The notes beneath the pieces are model-generated. The model had not been told where the DNA came from and did no database searches. It was given only the letters and a program-made list of their open reading frames with translations. A program made the translations under genes and the position numbers. DNA of 64,000 nucleotides from Brachyspira sp. SAP_772 (GTDB taxonomy: Bacteria; Spirochaetota; Brachyspiria; Brachyspirales; Brachyspiraceae): contig NZ_VYIX01000002.1 in the NCBI RefSeq assembly GCF_009755885.1, positions 730,864 to 794,863 on the forward strand, read 5' to 3'. This document shows positions 45,666-54,041 of the stretch, piece after piece. Positions within the stretch are counted from its first letter, which is position 1, and every line of letters starts with the position of its first letter.

Positions 45666-46424
45666 ATGAGAAGAAAACTTATAGCTGGTAACTGGAAAAT
45701 GAATAATACTAATAAAGAGGCTTTAGAGTTAGTAAATCAGTTAAAAGATTTAGTAAAAGATGCTAAAGACAGAGACATTATGATAGCACCTACTTTTACT
45801 TGTTTAAGTGATGTTTGTAATGCTATTAAGGGAAGCAATATAAAATTAGGAGCACAGAATTTATATTATGAAGAGAAGGGTGCTTTTACAGGACAGATTT
45901 CTGCTGATATGCTTTTGGCTGTAGGATGTGAGTATGTTATAATTGGTCACTCTGAATGCCGTGACATATTTGGTGAAAAAGATGAGCTTATAAACAAAAA
46001 AGTAAAAAGAGCTTTAGATAAAAATTTAGTACCTGTTTTATGTGTAGGTGAACATTTAGAAGAGAGAGAGAAGGGAATTACTTCTGATATAGTAAGCAGT
46101 CAAGTAAAAGAGGCTTTTAAGGGTTTAAGTGAAGCTGAGGCTAAAAAAGTAGTTATAGCTTATGAACCTGTATGGGCTATTGGTACTGGTAAAACTGCTA
46201 CTCCTCAAGATGCTGATGATGTACATAAAACTATAAGAGATACATTAAAGTCTATTTATAATGACAGTGTTGCTGAGGGTATGATTATACTTTATGGCGG
46301 AAGCGTTAATGAAAAAAATGCTGATGATTTACTTAATATGCCTAATATAGATGGTGCTTTGGTTGGCGGTGCTTCTTTAGTTGCTGATAAGTTTGCTAGA
46401 ATAGTTAATTATATAGCTAAGTAA
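45666..46424 (+). CDS. tpiA: Triosephosphate isomerase
   Basis: A 252-residue TIM-barrel enzyme interconverting glyceraldehyde-3-phosphate and dihydroxyacetone phosphate in glycolysis. AGNWKMN near 6-12 (Asn, Lys), IGHSECRDIFGE near 93-104 (His95), VIAYEPVWAIGTGKTA near 162-177 (Glu catalytic and loop 6) and LYGGSVNEKNA near 208-218 are all intact. AAGGAG site; a perfect terminator follows. Confidence 0.95.
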   Translation: MRRKLIAGNWKMNNTNKEALELVNQLKDLVKDAKDRDIMIAPTFTCLSDVCNAIKGSNIKLGAQNLYYEEKGAFTGQISADMLLAVGCEYVIIGHSECRDIFGEKDELINKKVKRALDKNLVPVLCVGEHLEEREKGITSDIVSSQVKEAFKGLSEAEAKKVVIAYEPVWAIGTGKTATPQDADDVHKTIRDTLKSIYNDSVAEGMIILYGGSVNEKNADDLLNMPNIDGALVGGASLVADKFARIVNYIAK

Positions 46425-46447
46425 GTTATTAAATAATTTTTATTTGT

Positions 46448-46483
46448 AAGGGGGGATATAAATCCCCCCTTGTTTTATTTTTT
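46448..46483 (+). terminator. Intrinsic terminator of tpiA
   Basis: A perfect 10-bp stem AAGGGGGGAT / ATCCCCCCTT (46448-46457 with 46462-46471), 4-base loop, then GTTTTATTTTTT. Confidence 0.92.
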
Positions 46484-46526
46484 CATTTATATTATTATAG
46501 TTAAAATATAATTTATGGGTTTTTAA

Positions 46527-47561
46527 ATGAAAAAAGTTGTTTATATTTTTTTGTTATTTTCTTCTTTGCTGTTTTGTCAAAATATAGATATATCAAAAAA
46601 AGATTTTTATTTTCTTAAAGGAAACATTGGCAGTACTCCTATAAGTATGTATTTATATATAGATAATAATAATCTATCAGGTAAATATTATTATGACACT
46701 ATAAAGCAGATTATTGATATAAAGGGTAGTATAAATGGAAATACATTTCGTCTTAATGAGAGCATTAATGATAGGGTAATAGGTTCTTTAGAAGGTGAAA
46801 TTAGTGATGATATGATTTTTACTGGTAATTGGATTTCGGCTGACAAAAATAACACTTTCAACTTTTCTTTTTCTCTAGACAATAATTATCCTATAAATAA
46901 AATTAGGATTATAAATGCTAAATTAGATATTAAAGATGATAATGGAAGTTTTGAATCGAGTAGAGATGCTGTTGTTATAGAAAATGACAAAAACATAAAA
47001 GCTATAAATAGAATATCTTTAGACATTGATGATACTAAATCTATAGATGAAGAAAAAGTTATAGATACACTTAATAATTTAATTTCATCGCAATACAATA
47101 CTTGGAAAGAAACTATAGAAGAAAATGATAAGTTTAATATGCAAAGAAGTATTGAGGTGTCATTTATAGATGAGAATATAATATCATTTTCTATATATAA
47201 TTATTCTTATGCAGGCGGAGTTCATGGCATATACAATGTTCAGCCTAATATATATTTAATATCCACAGGAAAGAGAATTGGTTTAAGTGTATCAGAGCTT
47301 ATAGATGATGTTGCTGATATTGATTTAATTAATTTGATGCGTTCAAAACTTACAAAAACTATGTCAGAATCTGATTTCTTTGATTTTGAGAGTATTACAT
47401 TAAGCGATACATTTGACATTACTCCCACAGGTATCAAGTTTATATGGCCTGCTTATAAAATATCCGATTATGCACATGGTATTATTGAAATAGAGTTTAG
47501 ATATTCTGAATTAAAGCCTTTTGTAAAACAAGATTCTGTATTTATGTATTTATTTGAATAG
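46527..47561 (+). CDS. Secreted protein with DUF3298 (RsiV-like) domain
   Basis: A 344-residue protein with signal peptide ([19 protein letters not shown]). The N-terminal part ([20 protein letters not shown]) is beta-rich. From about residue 150 the order of [11 protein letters not shown]-like DUF4163 then [28 protein letters not shown] (about 230-257) and [24 protein letters not shown] near the end match DUF3298, known from anti-sigma factor RsiV and PdaC. RsiV binds lysozyme; a role in envelope sensing is plausible only. It precedes nth by 11 bases. Confidence 0.7.
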   Translation: MKKVVYIFLLFSSLLFCQNIDISKKDFYFLKGNIGSTPISMYLYIDNNNLSGKYYYDTIKQIIDIKGSINGNTFRLNESINDRVIGSLEGEISDDMIFTGNWISADKNNTFNFSFSLDNNYPINKIRIINAKLDIKDDNGSFESSRDAVVIENDKNIKAINRISLDIDDTKSIDEEKVIDTLNNLISSQYNTWKETIEENDKFNMQRSIEVSFIDENIISFSIYNYSYAGGVHGIYNVQPNIYLISTGKRIGLSVSELIDDVADIDLINLMRSKLTKTMSESDFFDFESITLSDTFDITPTGIKFIWPAYKISDYAHGIIEIEFRYSELKPFVKQDSVFMYLFE

Positions 47562-47572
47562 GTGAGTTTTTT

Positions 47573-48226
47573 ATGAATGATAAAGATATACACCCTATAA
47601 TGAAAGAACTTATAAAAGTTACTAAGTCTATGCCTATGCCTGTGGTAACAGAGATAAAACTAATCACAAATAGAGATGCTTATAAAATATTAATTTCTAC
47701 TATGCTTTCTCTTAGAACAAAAGACCCTACAACAAGAGATGCTTCTATGAGGCTGTTTGAAAAGGCAGGAAGTGCAAAAGAGATGATAAAGCTTACAGAA
47801 GAAGAGATTGCTAAACTTATTTACCCTGTTGGTTTTTATAATGTGAAAGCAAAAAATATACTTGAAGTTTCTCATATGATTATTAATGATTATAATGGTG
47901 AAGTACCTGATGAGATAGATGAGCTTTTAAAACTCAAAGGGGTAGGGAGAAAGGTTGCGAATTTAGTAGTTACAGAGGCTTTTGATAAAGACGGCATATG
48001 TGTTGACACGCATGTACATAGAATATCAAATAGATTCGGTTACGTTCACACAAAGACACCTGAAGAGACAGAGTTTGCCTTGAGGAAGAAATTGCCTAAA
48101 GAATATTGGCGGGTTTATAATGACACATTAGTTGTTTATGGGCAGAACCTATGTAAGCCCATTAGCCCTTTATGCAGTGAATGTACAGTTTCACAGTATT
48201 GCGACTATTTCAAGAACAAGAAATAA
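47573..48226 (+). CDS. nth: Endonuclease III
   Basis: A 217-residue base-excision repair enzyme that removes oxidised pyrimidines and cuts the AP site. The helix-hairpin-helix [17 protein letters not shown] near 121-137 holds the catalytic Lys, [13 protein letters not shown] near 144-156 the catalytic Asp, and the C-terminal Cys-x6-Cys-x2-Cys-x5-Cys ([17 protein letters not shown]) binds a [4Fe-4S] cluster. All residues intact. It ends next to the dispersed repeat region. Confidence 0.94.
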   Translation: MNDKDIHPIMKELIKVTKSMPMPVVTEIKLITNRDAYKILISTMLSLRTKDPTTRDASMRLFEKAGSAKEMIKLTEEEIAKLIYPVGFYNVKAKNILEVSHMIINDYNGEVPDEIDELLKLKGVGRKVANLVVTEAFDKDGICVDTHVHRISNRFGYVHTKTPEETEFALRKKLPKEYWRVYNDTLVVYGQNLCKPISPLCSECTVSQYCDYFKNKK

Positions 48227-48247
48227 AATTTTATGTTTTTATTTTTA

Positions 48248-48480
48248 TTCAACTTTTTCCCGCCTTCGCACCGCAGGCACTTCCTTCGGTCGCTGTGCGG
48301 ACTTTGTCAAAGTTTTTGCCCTCAGGGCACGCTTCGCGAAAGTGCAAATAAGAGAATAATACTAAATAATATTAATTATATATTTTAGCTAAAAAATGCA
48401 GTCTTTTTGCTTCTTTGGGTCACCAAAAGAAGTGGGGGTGTGTACCCTAAGGGCACGCTTCGCAGGGGGCTAGTCCCCAC
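48248..48480. repeat. Dispersed intergenic repeat, long copy
   Basis: TTCAACTTTTTCCCGCCTTCG, GGCACTTCCTTCGGTCGC, ACTTTGTCAAAGTTTTTGCCC, ACGCTTCGCGAAAGTGC, an AT-rich core with ATTTTAGCTAAAAAATGCAG, then GGGCACGCTTCGCAGGGGGC. This is the inverse of the 18657 copy. Confidence 0.88.
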
Positions 48481-48507
48481 AAACAAAAAAAGACAAAAAA
48501 TTTATTA

Positions 48508-48676
48508 TTCTTTTTCCCGCAGCAAAAAGAACCAAAAAGTGCGAGTAAGAGAATAATACTAAATAATATTAATTATATATTTTAGCTAAAAAATGCAGCC
48601 TTTTTGGTTCTTTGTGGCAATAAAAGAACTGGGGGGTTCTACCCTACGGGCACGCTTCGCAGGGGGGCTAGTCCCC
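48508..48676. repeat. Dispersed intergenic repeat, second adjacent copy
   Basis: TTCTTTTTCCCGCAGCAAAAAG, then the AT-rich core (48539-48612) nearly identical to 48342-48415, then CTACGGGCACGCTTCGCAGG and GGGCTAGTCCCC. Confidence 0.85.
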
Positions 48677-48709
48677 GAAAACAATAAAAAATAATTCTCC
48701 AAATATAAA

Positions 48710-50659
48710 CTAAAAATTATACCCAACTTCAAATTCAAAAGTAAATGGCTTTGCTACTGAATAGGTTGATAACATAGGGGTTCTATTCAATATGTTCTTA
48801 AAATGCATAGAAAATATTAAATGCTTAAACCATATAGAATAAAATGATATATTCAAATTATGAAACTCTTCTGAATAATATACGGGCTTATTTGATGTCA
48901 TCGCTCTTGGGCTTGAATATATATAATAAATATTAAAAGATAATGAGCTTAATATTTTACCATCTGAAACAAAATCATATCCAAGCAGTGCCGTTACAAC
49001 ATTATTAGGCAAACCTATTTTTGGAAGTTTTTCTGCGTTAAGATATGCTAGCTGATAAGAATATTCTATTTTTGCTTTTATTTTATTGTAGGTTAAAAAG
49101 TAAATATCATATCCTATGCTTGAAGAAAATACATGAGCTATAGCACTGTCTGCATTTTCTGGAATACTGCTGTACCATATTATTTTATTTGTGTAGGTGG
49201 TGTATGTGTATGCGGATTCTATTTTTAAGTTTGTTATTGGTTCTAATGATATTTTAGTGAGTATTTGATTATAGGTTTCTGGTTTTAAGTTTGGGTTGCT
49301 GAAGTTGCCGTAATACAAATCATTAAATGTTGGGCTTGTATAATCGCTCATATAGGCAAAATACAAACTATAGCCTTTATAAAAGTTTAAATTAAATCCT
49401 GCATTATATGCTAAATAATTATTATGTTTTTGATTTGTAAAAAGTTCATTTTGATATTCATATTTTATACTTGGCATAAGTGTGAATATTGGAGTATTAT
49501 TATCCCAGTATCCGAACGAAAGCTGAAAATCATATTTTATATTTAGTGAATGTCTTTGAGGGTTATATTTAAAATTAGTTTCTAAGGCATTTTTTTCTTC
49601 TGTAAGTATATCGTATCTATATTCGGGAGTTAGTTGGTTATATAATGTAATAGTGTTTGGTATAAGTTCATCCATTCTTTTTAATGTTGTATTTATAGCT
49701 AATCCATGTGATTTATAATCTGATACAAATTTTCCGTTTTGAAGATATGGTCTGTCTACAAATGAATCAAACAAGTATGAGAGATTTATATTATAATCCA
49801 GCACATCAGAAAAGCCGTTGTATGATATAGATGAAGCTAGAGTTGTAAAATTAAACCATGAATCAGTATAGATTATTGGAGGAATTTGATATTGTGATGC
49901 TGAACTTGAATATGATATATTTGCAAATGCATTTATATAGTCTTTATTTTTAAATATATATTTATAGTTAGCAGAAGAGTTTATTATAAATTGTCTGTTG
50001 TCTTCAATGTTTCCTTCAACCCATTTGCCTGCTAGGTTTGTGAAGTTATAATAATAATTAGCGTCGCTGTAATAAGAATCTGCTGTAAAGGTGAATATTT
50101 GATTATCGTCTATATTTTTTGAAAACAGTATTGAAGGGGCTATTGTATTGTATGAGCCATATGATAATGATAAAAGTATAATATCTTCTTTTGGAGTTTT
50201 TGTTGTGATGTAAATTGAAGAGCCTATTATCTCTATTTTTTCTATGAGGTTTGAAGGTATTCTTCTTAAGTCCACACCTGCATCAGCATTACCTTTAGCA
50301 GTATTCATCAAAACGCCGTTAATATATATTTTTATATTGTCAGCATTTCCAAAAGCAGGGTCAACCACTTCATTACCCATATAGCTTCCCTTGTTTACAA
50401 AGCCAGCCTGATTTTCTAATACTTCTTTAGCATTGTTGTAGCCCATTCTCTCTATTTCTTCAGAGGTGATAGTTTTGTTATTTACATTTATAGGGCTTTT
50501 GTATGATGAGTTTGAAGAGTTATTATTTGTTTGAGTATTATTGGTTGTTTCTACCTGTGAAGTAACCCATATACCTCCTTTAAGCTCTCTTATAAGGTAA
50601 GTTTGCGAATACAATAAATTTATAGAAGCAAAAAAGAAGTATATGATAAAACGTTTCAT
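48710..50659 (-). CDS. btuB: TonB-dependent outer-membrane receptor, probable cobalamin receptor
   Basis: A 649-residue protein: signal peptide (MKRFIIYFFFASINLLYSQ), Asn/Thr-rich linker, plug domain (TSEEIERMGYNNAKEVLENQ near 64-83, NIKIYINGVLMNT near 109-121, VDLRRIPSNLIEKIEII near 130-146) and a 22-strand-like barrel with FNDLYYGNFSNPNLKPETYNQ near 461-481 and a final Phe. No clear TonB box is visible. The upstream cobalamin riboswitch (51291-51412) and the lipoprotein between them suggest uptake of vitamin B12 or a related corrinoid. The symbol rests on riboswitch context, not on specific residues. Confidence 0.8.
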   Translation of the reverse strand: MKRFIIYFFFASINLLYSQTYLIRELKGGIWVTSQVETTNNTQTNNNSSNSSYKSPINVNNKTITSEEIERMGYNNAKEVLENQAGFVNKGSYMGNEVVDPAFGNADNIKIYINGVLMNTAKGNADAGVDLRRIPSNLIEKIEIIGSSIYITTKTPKEDIILLSLSYGSYNTIAPSILFSKNIDDNQIFTFTADSYYSDANYYYNFTNLAGKWVEGNIEDNRQFIINSSANYKYIFKNKDYINAFANISYSSSASQYQIPPIIYTDSWFNFTTLASSISYNGFSDVLDYNINLSYLFDSFVDRPYLQNGKFVSDYKSHGLAINTTLKRMDELIPNTITLYNQLTPEYRYDILTEEKNALETNFKYNPQRHSLNIKYDFQLSFGYWDNNTPIFTLMPSIKYEYQNELFTNQKHNNYLAYNAGFNLNFYKGYSLYFAYMSDYTSPTFNDLYYGNFSNPNLKPETYNQILTKISLEPITNLKIESAYTYTTYTNKIIWYSSIPENADSAIAHVFSSSIGYDIYFLTYNKIKAKIEYSYQLAYLNAEKLPKIGLPNNVVTALLGYDFVSDGKILSSLSFNIYYIYSSPRAMTSNKPVYYSEEFHNLNISFYSIWFKHLIFSMHFKNILNRTPMLSTYSVAKPFTFEFEVGYNF

Positions 50660-50665
50660 AATTAT

Positions 50666-51217
50666 TTATTGTTGTTGATTATAATTAAAGTCTTTTATTA
50701 TACCTGTAATATATGAACCCCAGCTAGACATTATTTTTTTCCAATCTTCTTCTGTTGGAGGCTCTGCACCTGTAGCACCTGTATCAAATCCTGAAGCAAG
50801 CATAAAGTTTCCATCTGTATCTATATGAAATAACATCCATTTACTATCATATTCTGGTCTTCTTGGGTCTTCATATAATGCACCTATCCAGTTTGTGCCT
50901 TTCCATTCTATATTTGTAGCATATATAAAATTACCTAACACTTCGCCGTTTTCTAAATATGTGCCTTTTTCATCTGTTTCTCTTGTGGCAGTTGTTACGC
51001 CTGCGGGTATTATTGCTTGATTTGTGAATGTATTTAGCCAGTTGGTGCGGAAATATTCTTGCTTATTTTTATCAGTCCAGCTTAGGCTTAAAATACTTTC
51101 ATCTGTGAGAAGTTTATATTCTCCTCTTTGTGATTGTGTGGTATTAGGTTGGTTTGGGTTAGTACAAGATAAAAAAGAAAAAATTATTAATGTTGAAACA
51201 AATATTGTTTTAAACAT
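50666..51217 (-). CDS. Lipoprotein in the cobalamin-riboswitch operon
   Basis: A 183-residue lipoprotein (FLSC lipobox, Cys18). The mature part is beta-rich with many Trp and Tyr (LSLSWTDKNKQEYFRTNWLN, TNIEWKGTNWIGALYED, KWMLFHIDTDGNFMLASGF) and ends in a helix EEDWKKIMSSWGSYITGI. I know no such family. It is the first gene after the riboswitch and ends 6 bases before the TonB receptor, so it may be a surface or periplasmic corrinoid-binding partner, by inference only. AAGGAG precedes the ATG. Confidence 0.72.
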   Translation of the reverse strand: MFKTIFVSTLIIFSFLSCTNPNQPNTTQSQRGEYKLLTDESILSLSWTDKNKQEYFRTNWLNTFTNQAIIPAGVTTATRETDEKGTYLENGEVLGNFIYATNIEWKGTNWIGALYEDPRRPEYDSKWMLFHIDTDGNFMLASGFDTGATGAEPPTEEDWKKIMSSWGSYITGIIKDFNYNQQQ

Positions 51218-51560
51218 AAAAAAACTCCTTTAAAATTAGGAGCGAATACATAAAAAGTTTATAAGTTTAAAAAAGAATAAAACTCATAATATAGTGCACT
51301 CGACTCGATTATTTTACAATAAGGCATTCCGACTTCGTTAGTTTTTTAGAACTAAGCTTTACGGTTGCGGGCCAGCGTGGGATTTTCACCCTCATTCCCC
51401 CTATTGCACAAAAGAGTATACAGCAAAAAAAATCTATGTCAAGAAATATTATTTTTTTTATCTTATTTCATATTAATATTATGCTTGACATAGAGCCGTT
51501 TTTTTATTATTATATCACAAATATTTTTTATGCTTACTAGTTTTATGGAGAGAGAGTATT
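51218..51560. other. Divergent upstream region holding a riboswitch
   Basis: The 343 bases between the B12 operon and the gene at 51561 contain the cobalamin riboswitch (51291-51412, minus strand); the remaining 148 bases towards 51560 are AT-rich and should hold promoters for both directions. No gene is seen. Confidence 0.75.
51291..51412 (-). promoter_or_regulatory. Cobalamin (B12) riboswitch
   Basis: On the minus strand, in order: GGGGGAATGAGGGTGAAAATCC (51380-51401 region), GCCCGCAACCGTAA (51359-51372) and GTCGGAATGCC (51323-51333). These are the conserved core elements of the cobalamin riboswitch, with possible closing pairs GTGCA / TGCAC at the ends. It ends about 74 bases before the lipoprotein ATG. 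High cobalamin should repress the downstream genes. The mode, transcription stop or ribosome-site masking, is not clear from the sequence. Confidence 0.9.
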
Positions 51561-52607
51561 GTGATTAGCTATTTTCAAAAAAACAAGAAAAGAAAAAGTA
51601 TATTAAATAAAATTAAAGAAAAAAGAATAATTATAAATGATTTTTATGTGCCTTTGGGAATAGTTCCTATAGAATCTTCCAAACCTAAAGAGGGCGTGAG
51701 TATAGAATTAAAAACTTCTGAGGACAGTGCTGATATGTATTCCTACAGCATTTCAATATCAGCAAATAGGCTTTCAGATTTGTTTCTAAAATTAATAAAA
51801 TTACTTCCATATTATGCTACTATGGTGATAGAGAGAAAAAGTGAGGATATAAACAGAGACTTTGATGTGCTTATGAGCGACCCTGATATATCTTTAAGCG
51901 AGATTAGAAGGGTGTTTAAAAAATATAATGAGCTTTGGGTAGAATGCGGATTTGTTGGCTTTGGGGTTGTTGATGAGTATAATGATTTTGAGATTTTTAT
52001 TAATTTGGATAAAGAAATTATTATAAATACTCCTTTTAAAAATATTAAAAAAATCAATAGAATATTAGATTCTTTTAATCTATTAGACGAAACTCCTGTT
52101 TTTATTAGTGCGGACATTCACTGGCATTATTCTTTATCTTCTATAGTATCCTATGAGAGCTATAGCGAGACTTATGAATATATATTTGATTATTATGATA
52201 TTATTAACAATTTAAAGCATAGTTTTGGCTTTGTGATGATTAATGATGATGAGAAAATATATAGAGAGCCTAAATGGTGGAATGTTACTGTCCGCTGTCT
52301 TGGAAAGTGTAAGACGGTATCTTTTGTTTCTTCATATTATATAGTGGCAAACACAATAGAAGAGATGGAAACTGTAATAGAAGAAAAGATGAAAGATATT
52401 GGTATAGAATATTATTATATATATGATTATTATAATGTTGACCCTAATAATTATCATTATAAGAGTGTAAACTTATCAAACAAAGATAATTTATTTTTTA
52501 ATAAGGCACCTTTTGGTATATGGGCGGAGTCTGACATATTTATAAGCAAGGTAAAAGATATTAGTTTATTTTATATAAATAATAGAAGTTATGAAAGAGC
52601 ATATTAA
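51561..52607 (+). CDS. Hypothetical protein
   Basis: A 348-residue cytoplasmic-looking protein I do not recognise. It has no signal peptide, is acidic and Tyr-rich, and shows alternating alpha/beta segments (VECGFVGFGVVDEYNDFEIFINLD, SFGFVMINDDEKIYREPKWWNVTVRCLG). The start is GTG 51561 with GGAGAGAGAG about eight bases before. Its end overlaps the Nudix gene by 17 bases, indicating coupling. Confidence 0.68.
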   Translation: MISYFQKNKKRKSILNKIKEKRIIINDFYVPLGIVPIESSKPKEGVSIELKTSEDSADMYSYSISISANRLSDLFLKLIKLLPYYATMVIERKSEDINRDFDVLMSDPDISLSEIRRVFKKYNELWVECGFVGFGVVDEYNDFEIFINLDKEIIINTPFKNIKKINRILDSFNLLDETPVFISADIHWHYSLSSIVSYESYSETYEYIFDYYDIINNLKHSFGFVMINDDEKIYREPKWWNVTVRCLGKCKTVSFVSSYYIVANTIEEMETVIEEKMKDIGIEYYYIYDYYNVDPNNYHYKSVNLSNKDNLFFNKAPFGIWAESDIFISKVKDISLFYINNRSYERAY

Positions 52608-53118
52608 AAATCAATTTAAATACTGTCCTTACTGCGGAGAGAAAGATTCTTTTATATATAATGGAGTCAAGATATTTAATTGTTCAAAGTGCGGTAGGAA
52701 TTATTTTATCAATCCTGCATGTGCGGGCGGGATGGTTGTCGAAACACCTAAGGGCATAGTATTTGTTGAGAGGAAGTTTGAGCCTAAGAAGGGTTATATT
52801 GATTTGCCGGGCGGGTTTTGCGAGCCTTATGAAAAAATAGAAGATGCTGTTAGAAGAGAGCTTTTTGAAGAGACTAATATAAAAGTAGATAATATACATT
52901 TTCTTATAAGCGGAAGTAATGAATATATTTATGAGGGTATGATGTATGTTACTACTGATATGTTTTTTTATGCTAAGATAGATTATGTGCCTGATGTTAA
53001 ACCTGCTGATGATGCCTCTGAGGTGGTATTTATAAAAAAAGAGAATATTGATTTTGACAGATTGGCTTTCAAGTCATCAAAAGAAGCTTTAAGAGAATAT
53101 ATAAAAATAACTCAATAA
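52591..53118 (+). CDS. Nudix hydrolase with N-terminal zinc ribbon
   Basis: A 175-residue protein. Zinc ribbon: Cys12, Cys15, Cys31, Cys34 (CPYC and CSKC). The Nudix box GGFCEPYEKIEDAVRRELFEET (about 76-97) has the canonical Gly-x5-Glu-x7-Arg-Glu-x2-Glu-Glu order. This NudC-like layout points to a hydrolase of a nucleoside diphosphate derivative such as NADH or a sugar nucleotide; substrate uncertain. It starts inside the preceding gene and the DUF1848 gene follows 4 bases after its stop. Confidence 0.85.
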   Translation: MKEHIKNQFKYCPYCGEKDSFIYNGVKIFNCSKCGRNYFINPACAGGMVVETPKGIVFVERKFEPKKGYIDLPGGFCEPYEKIEDAVRRELFEETNIKVDNIHFLISGSNEYIYEGMMYVTTDMFFYAKIDYVPDVKPADDASEVVFIKKENIDFDRLAFKSSKEALREYIKITQ

Positions 53119-53122
53119 TTAT

Positions 53123-53995
53123 ATGATAATAAGTGCAAGCAGAAGAACGGACATTCCTTGTTATTATTCTGATTGGTTTTTTGATAGAATAAAAGAAGGG
53201 TATTGTTTGGTAAAAAATCCTTTTAATAGTCATCAGGTAAGTAAGATAGATTTGTCTGTTGATGCGGTTGATTGCATAGTGTTTTGGACTAAAGATGTTT
53301 CTCCTATGATAGATAAATTACATTTGCTTAAAAGTTATAAATATTATTTTCAATTTACAATTAACTCATACGGCGAAGATATAGAGAATGTTATTTCAAA
53401 GAGAAAAGAAAAAATAATAAATTCGTTTAAAAGGCTTTCAGAGAAAATAGGCAGAGAAAAAGTTTTGTGGCGATATGACCCTATTATTTTAAGCGATAAA
53501 TATAATATTGATTATCATAAAAAACATTTTGAATATTTAATAAAAGAATTACATAACTATACAAATAAATGCATAATAAGTTTCGTTGATATTTACAAAA
53601 AGATAGAAAATAAAATAAAATATATAAATATTAAAAAAGATGATGAGCATATTTTTGAGATGTGTTCGTTTATTAATGATATTGCTAAATATTATAATAT
53701 AACTGTAGAGGCTTGCTGCGAGGATTTGCCTAATATTAATAAAGCTAAATGCATTGATGCTGAGCTTATATCAAAAATAGTAGGCTATAGTATTAAAGCA
53801 AAGAAAGACAAAAATCAAAGGCTTAATTGCGGGTGCGTTGAAAGTATTGACATAGGGGCTTACAACACTTGCTTATCTGATTGTATTTACTGTTATGCTA
53901 ATAAAAAAAATAATATTAAAGACTCTTCTATATTTTTGAAGCAATATAAACAATTAAGCGATTTGTATACTATAAAAAATAAAGAGTTATTTTAA
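53123..53995 (+). CDS. DUF1848 family protein
   Basis: A 290-residue protein matching DUF1848 over its full length: SASRRTDIPCYYSDWFFDRI at the start, VDAVDCIVFWTKDVSPM near 48-64, YYFQFTINSYGEDIE, LWRYDPIILSDKY near 113-125 and the C-terminal CGCVESIDIGAYNTC-LSDCIYCYAN cysteine cluster (near 230-256), which looks like a radical-type or Fe-S binding site. Function is unknown. It ends the three-gene run with the Nudix hydrolase. Confidence 0.85.
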   Translation: MIISASRRTDIPCYYSDWFFDRIKEGYCLVKNPFNSHQVSKIDLSVDAVDCIVFWTKDVSPMIDKLHLLKSYKYYFQFTINSYGEDIENVISKRKEKIINSFKRLSEKIGREKVLWRYDPIILSDKYNIDYHKKHFEYLIKELHNYTNKCIISFVDIYKKIENKIKYINIKKDDEHIFEMCSFINDIAKYYNITVEACCEDLPNINKAKCIDAELISKIVGYSIKAKKDKNQRLNCGCVESIDIGAYNTCLSDCIYCYANKKNNIKDSSIFLKQYKQLSDLYTIKNKELF

Positions 53996-54041
53996 AAACA
54001 ATTAAAACAACTCTTTAACTCTTTATAAAAAATAAAAATAT

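Larger units (their letters stand above)
48227..48709. other. Convergent intergenic region with a double repeat
   Basis: The 483 bases between nth and the TonB receptor are almost wholly dispersed repeat (48248-48480 and 48508-48676), including a 74-bp near-identical direct repeat. Small frames there lack ribosome sites and are not genes. Confidence 0.7.

Noticed and set aside
51024-51233. 69-codon plus-strand frame at the lipoprotein's 5' end
   Set aside because: It is antisense to the lipoprotein gene of the B12 operon and ends in its leader.
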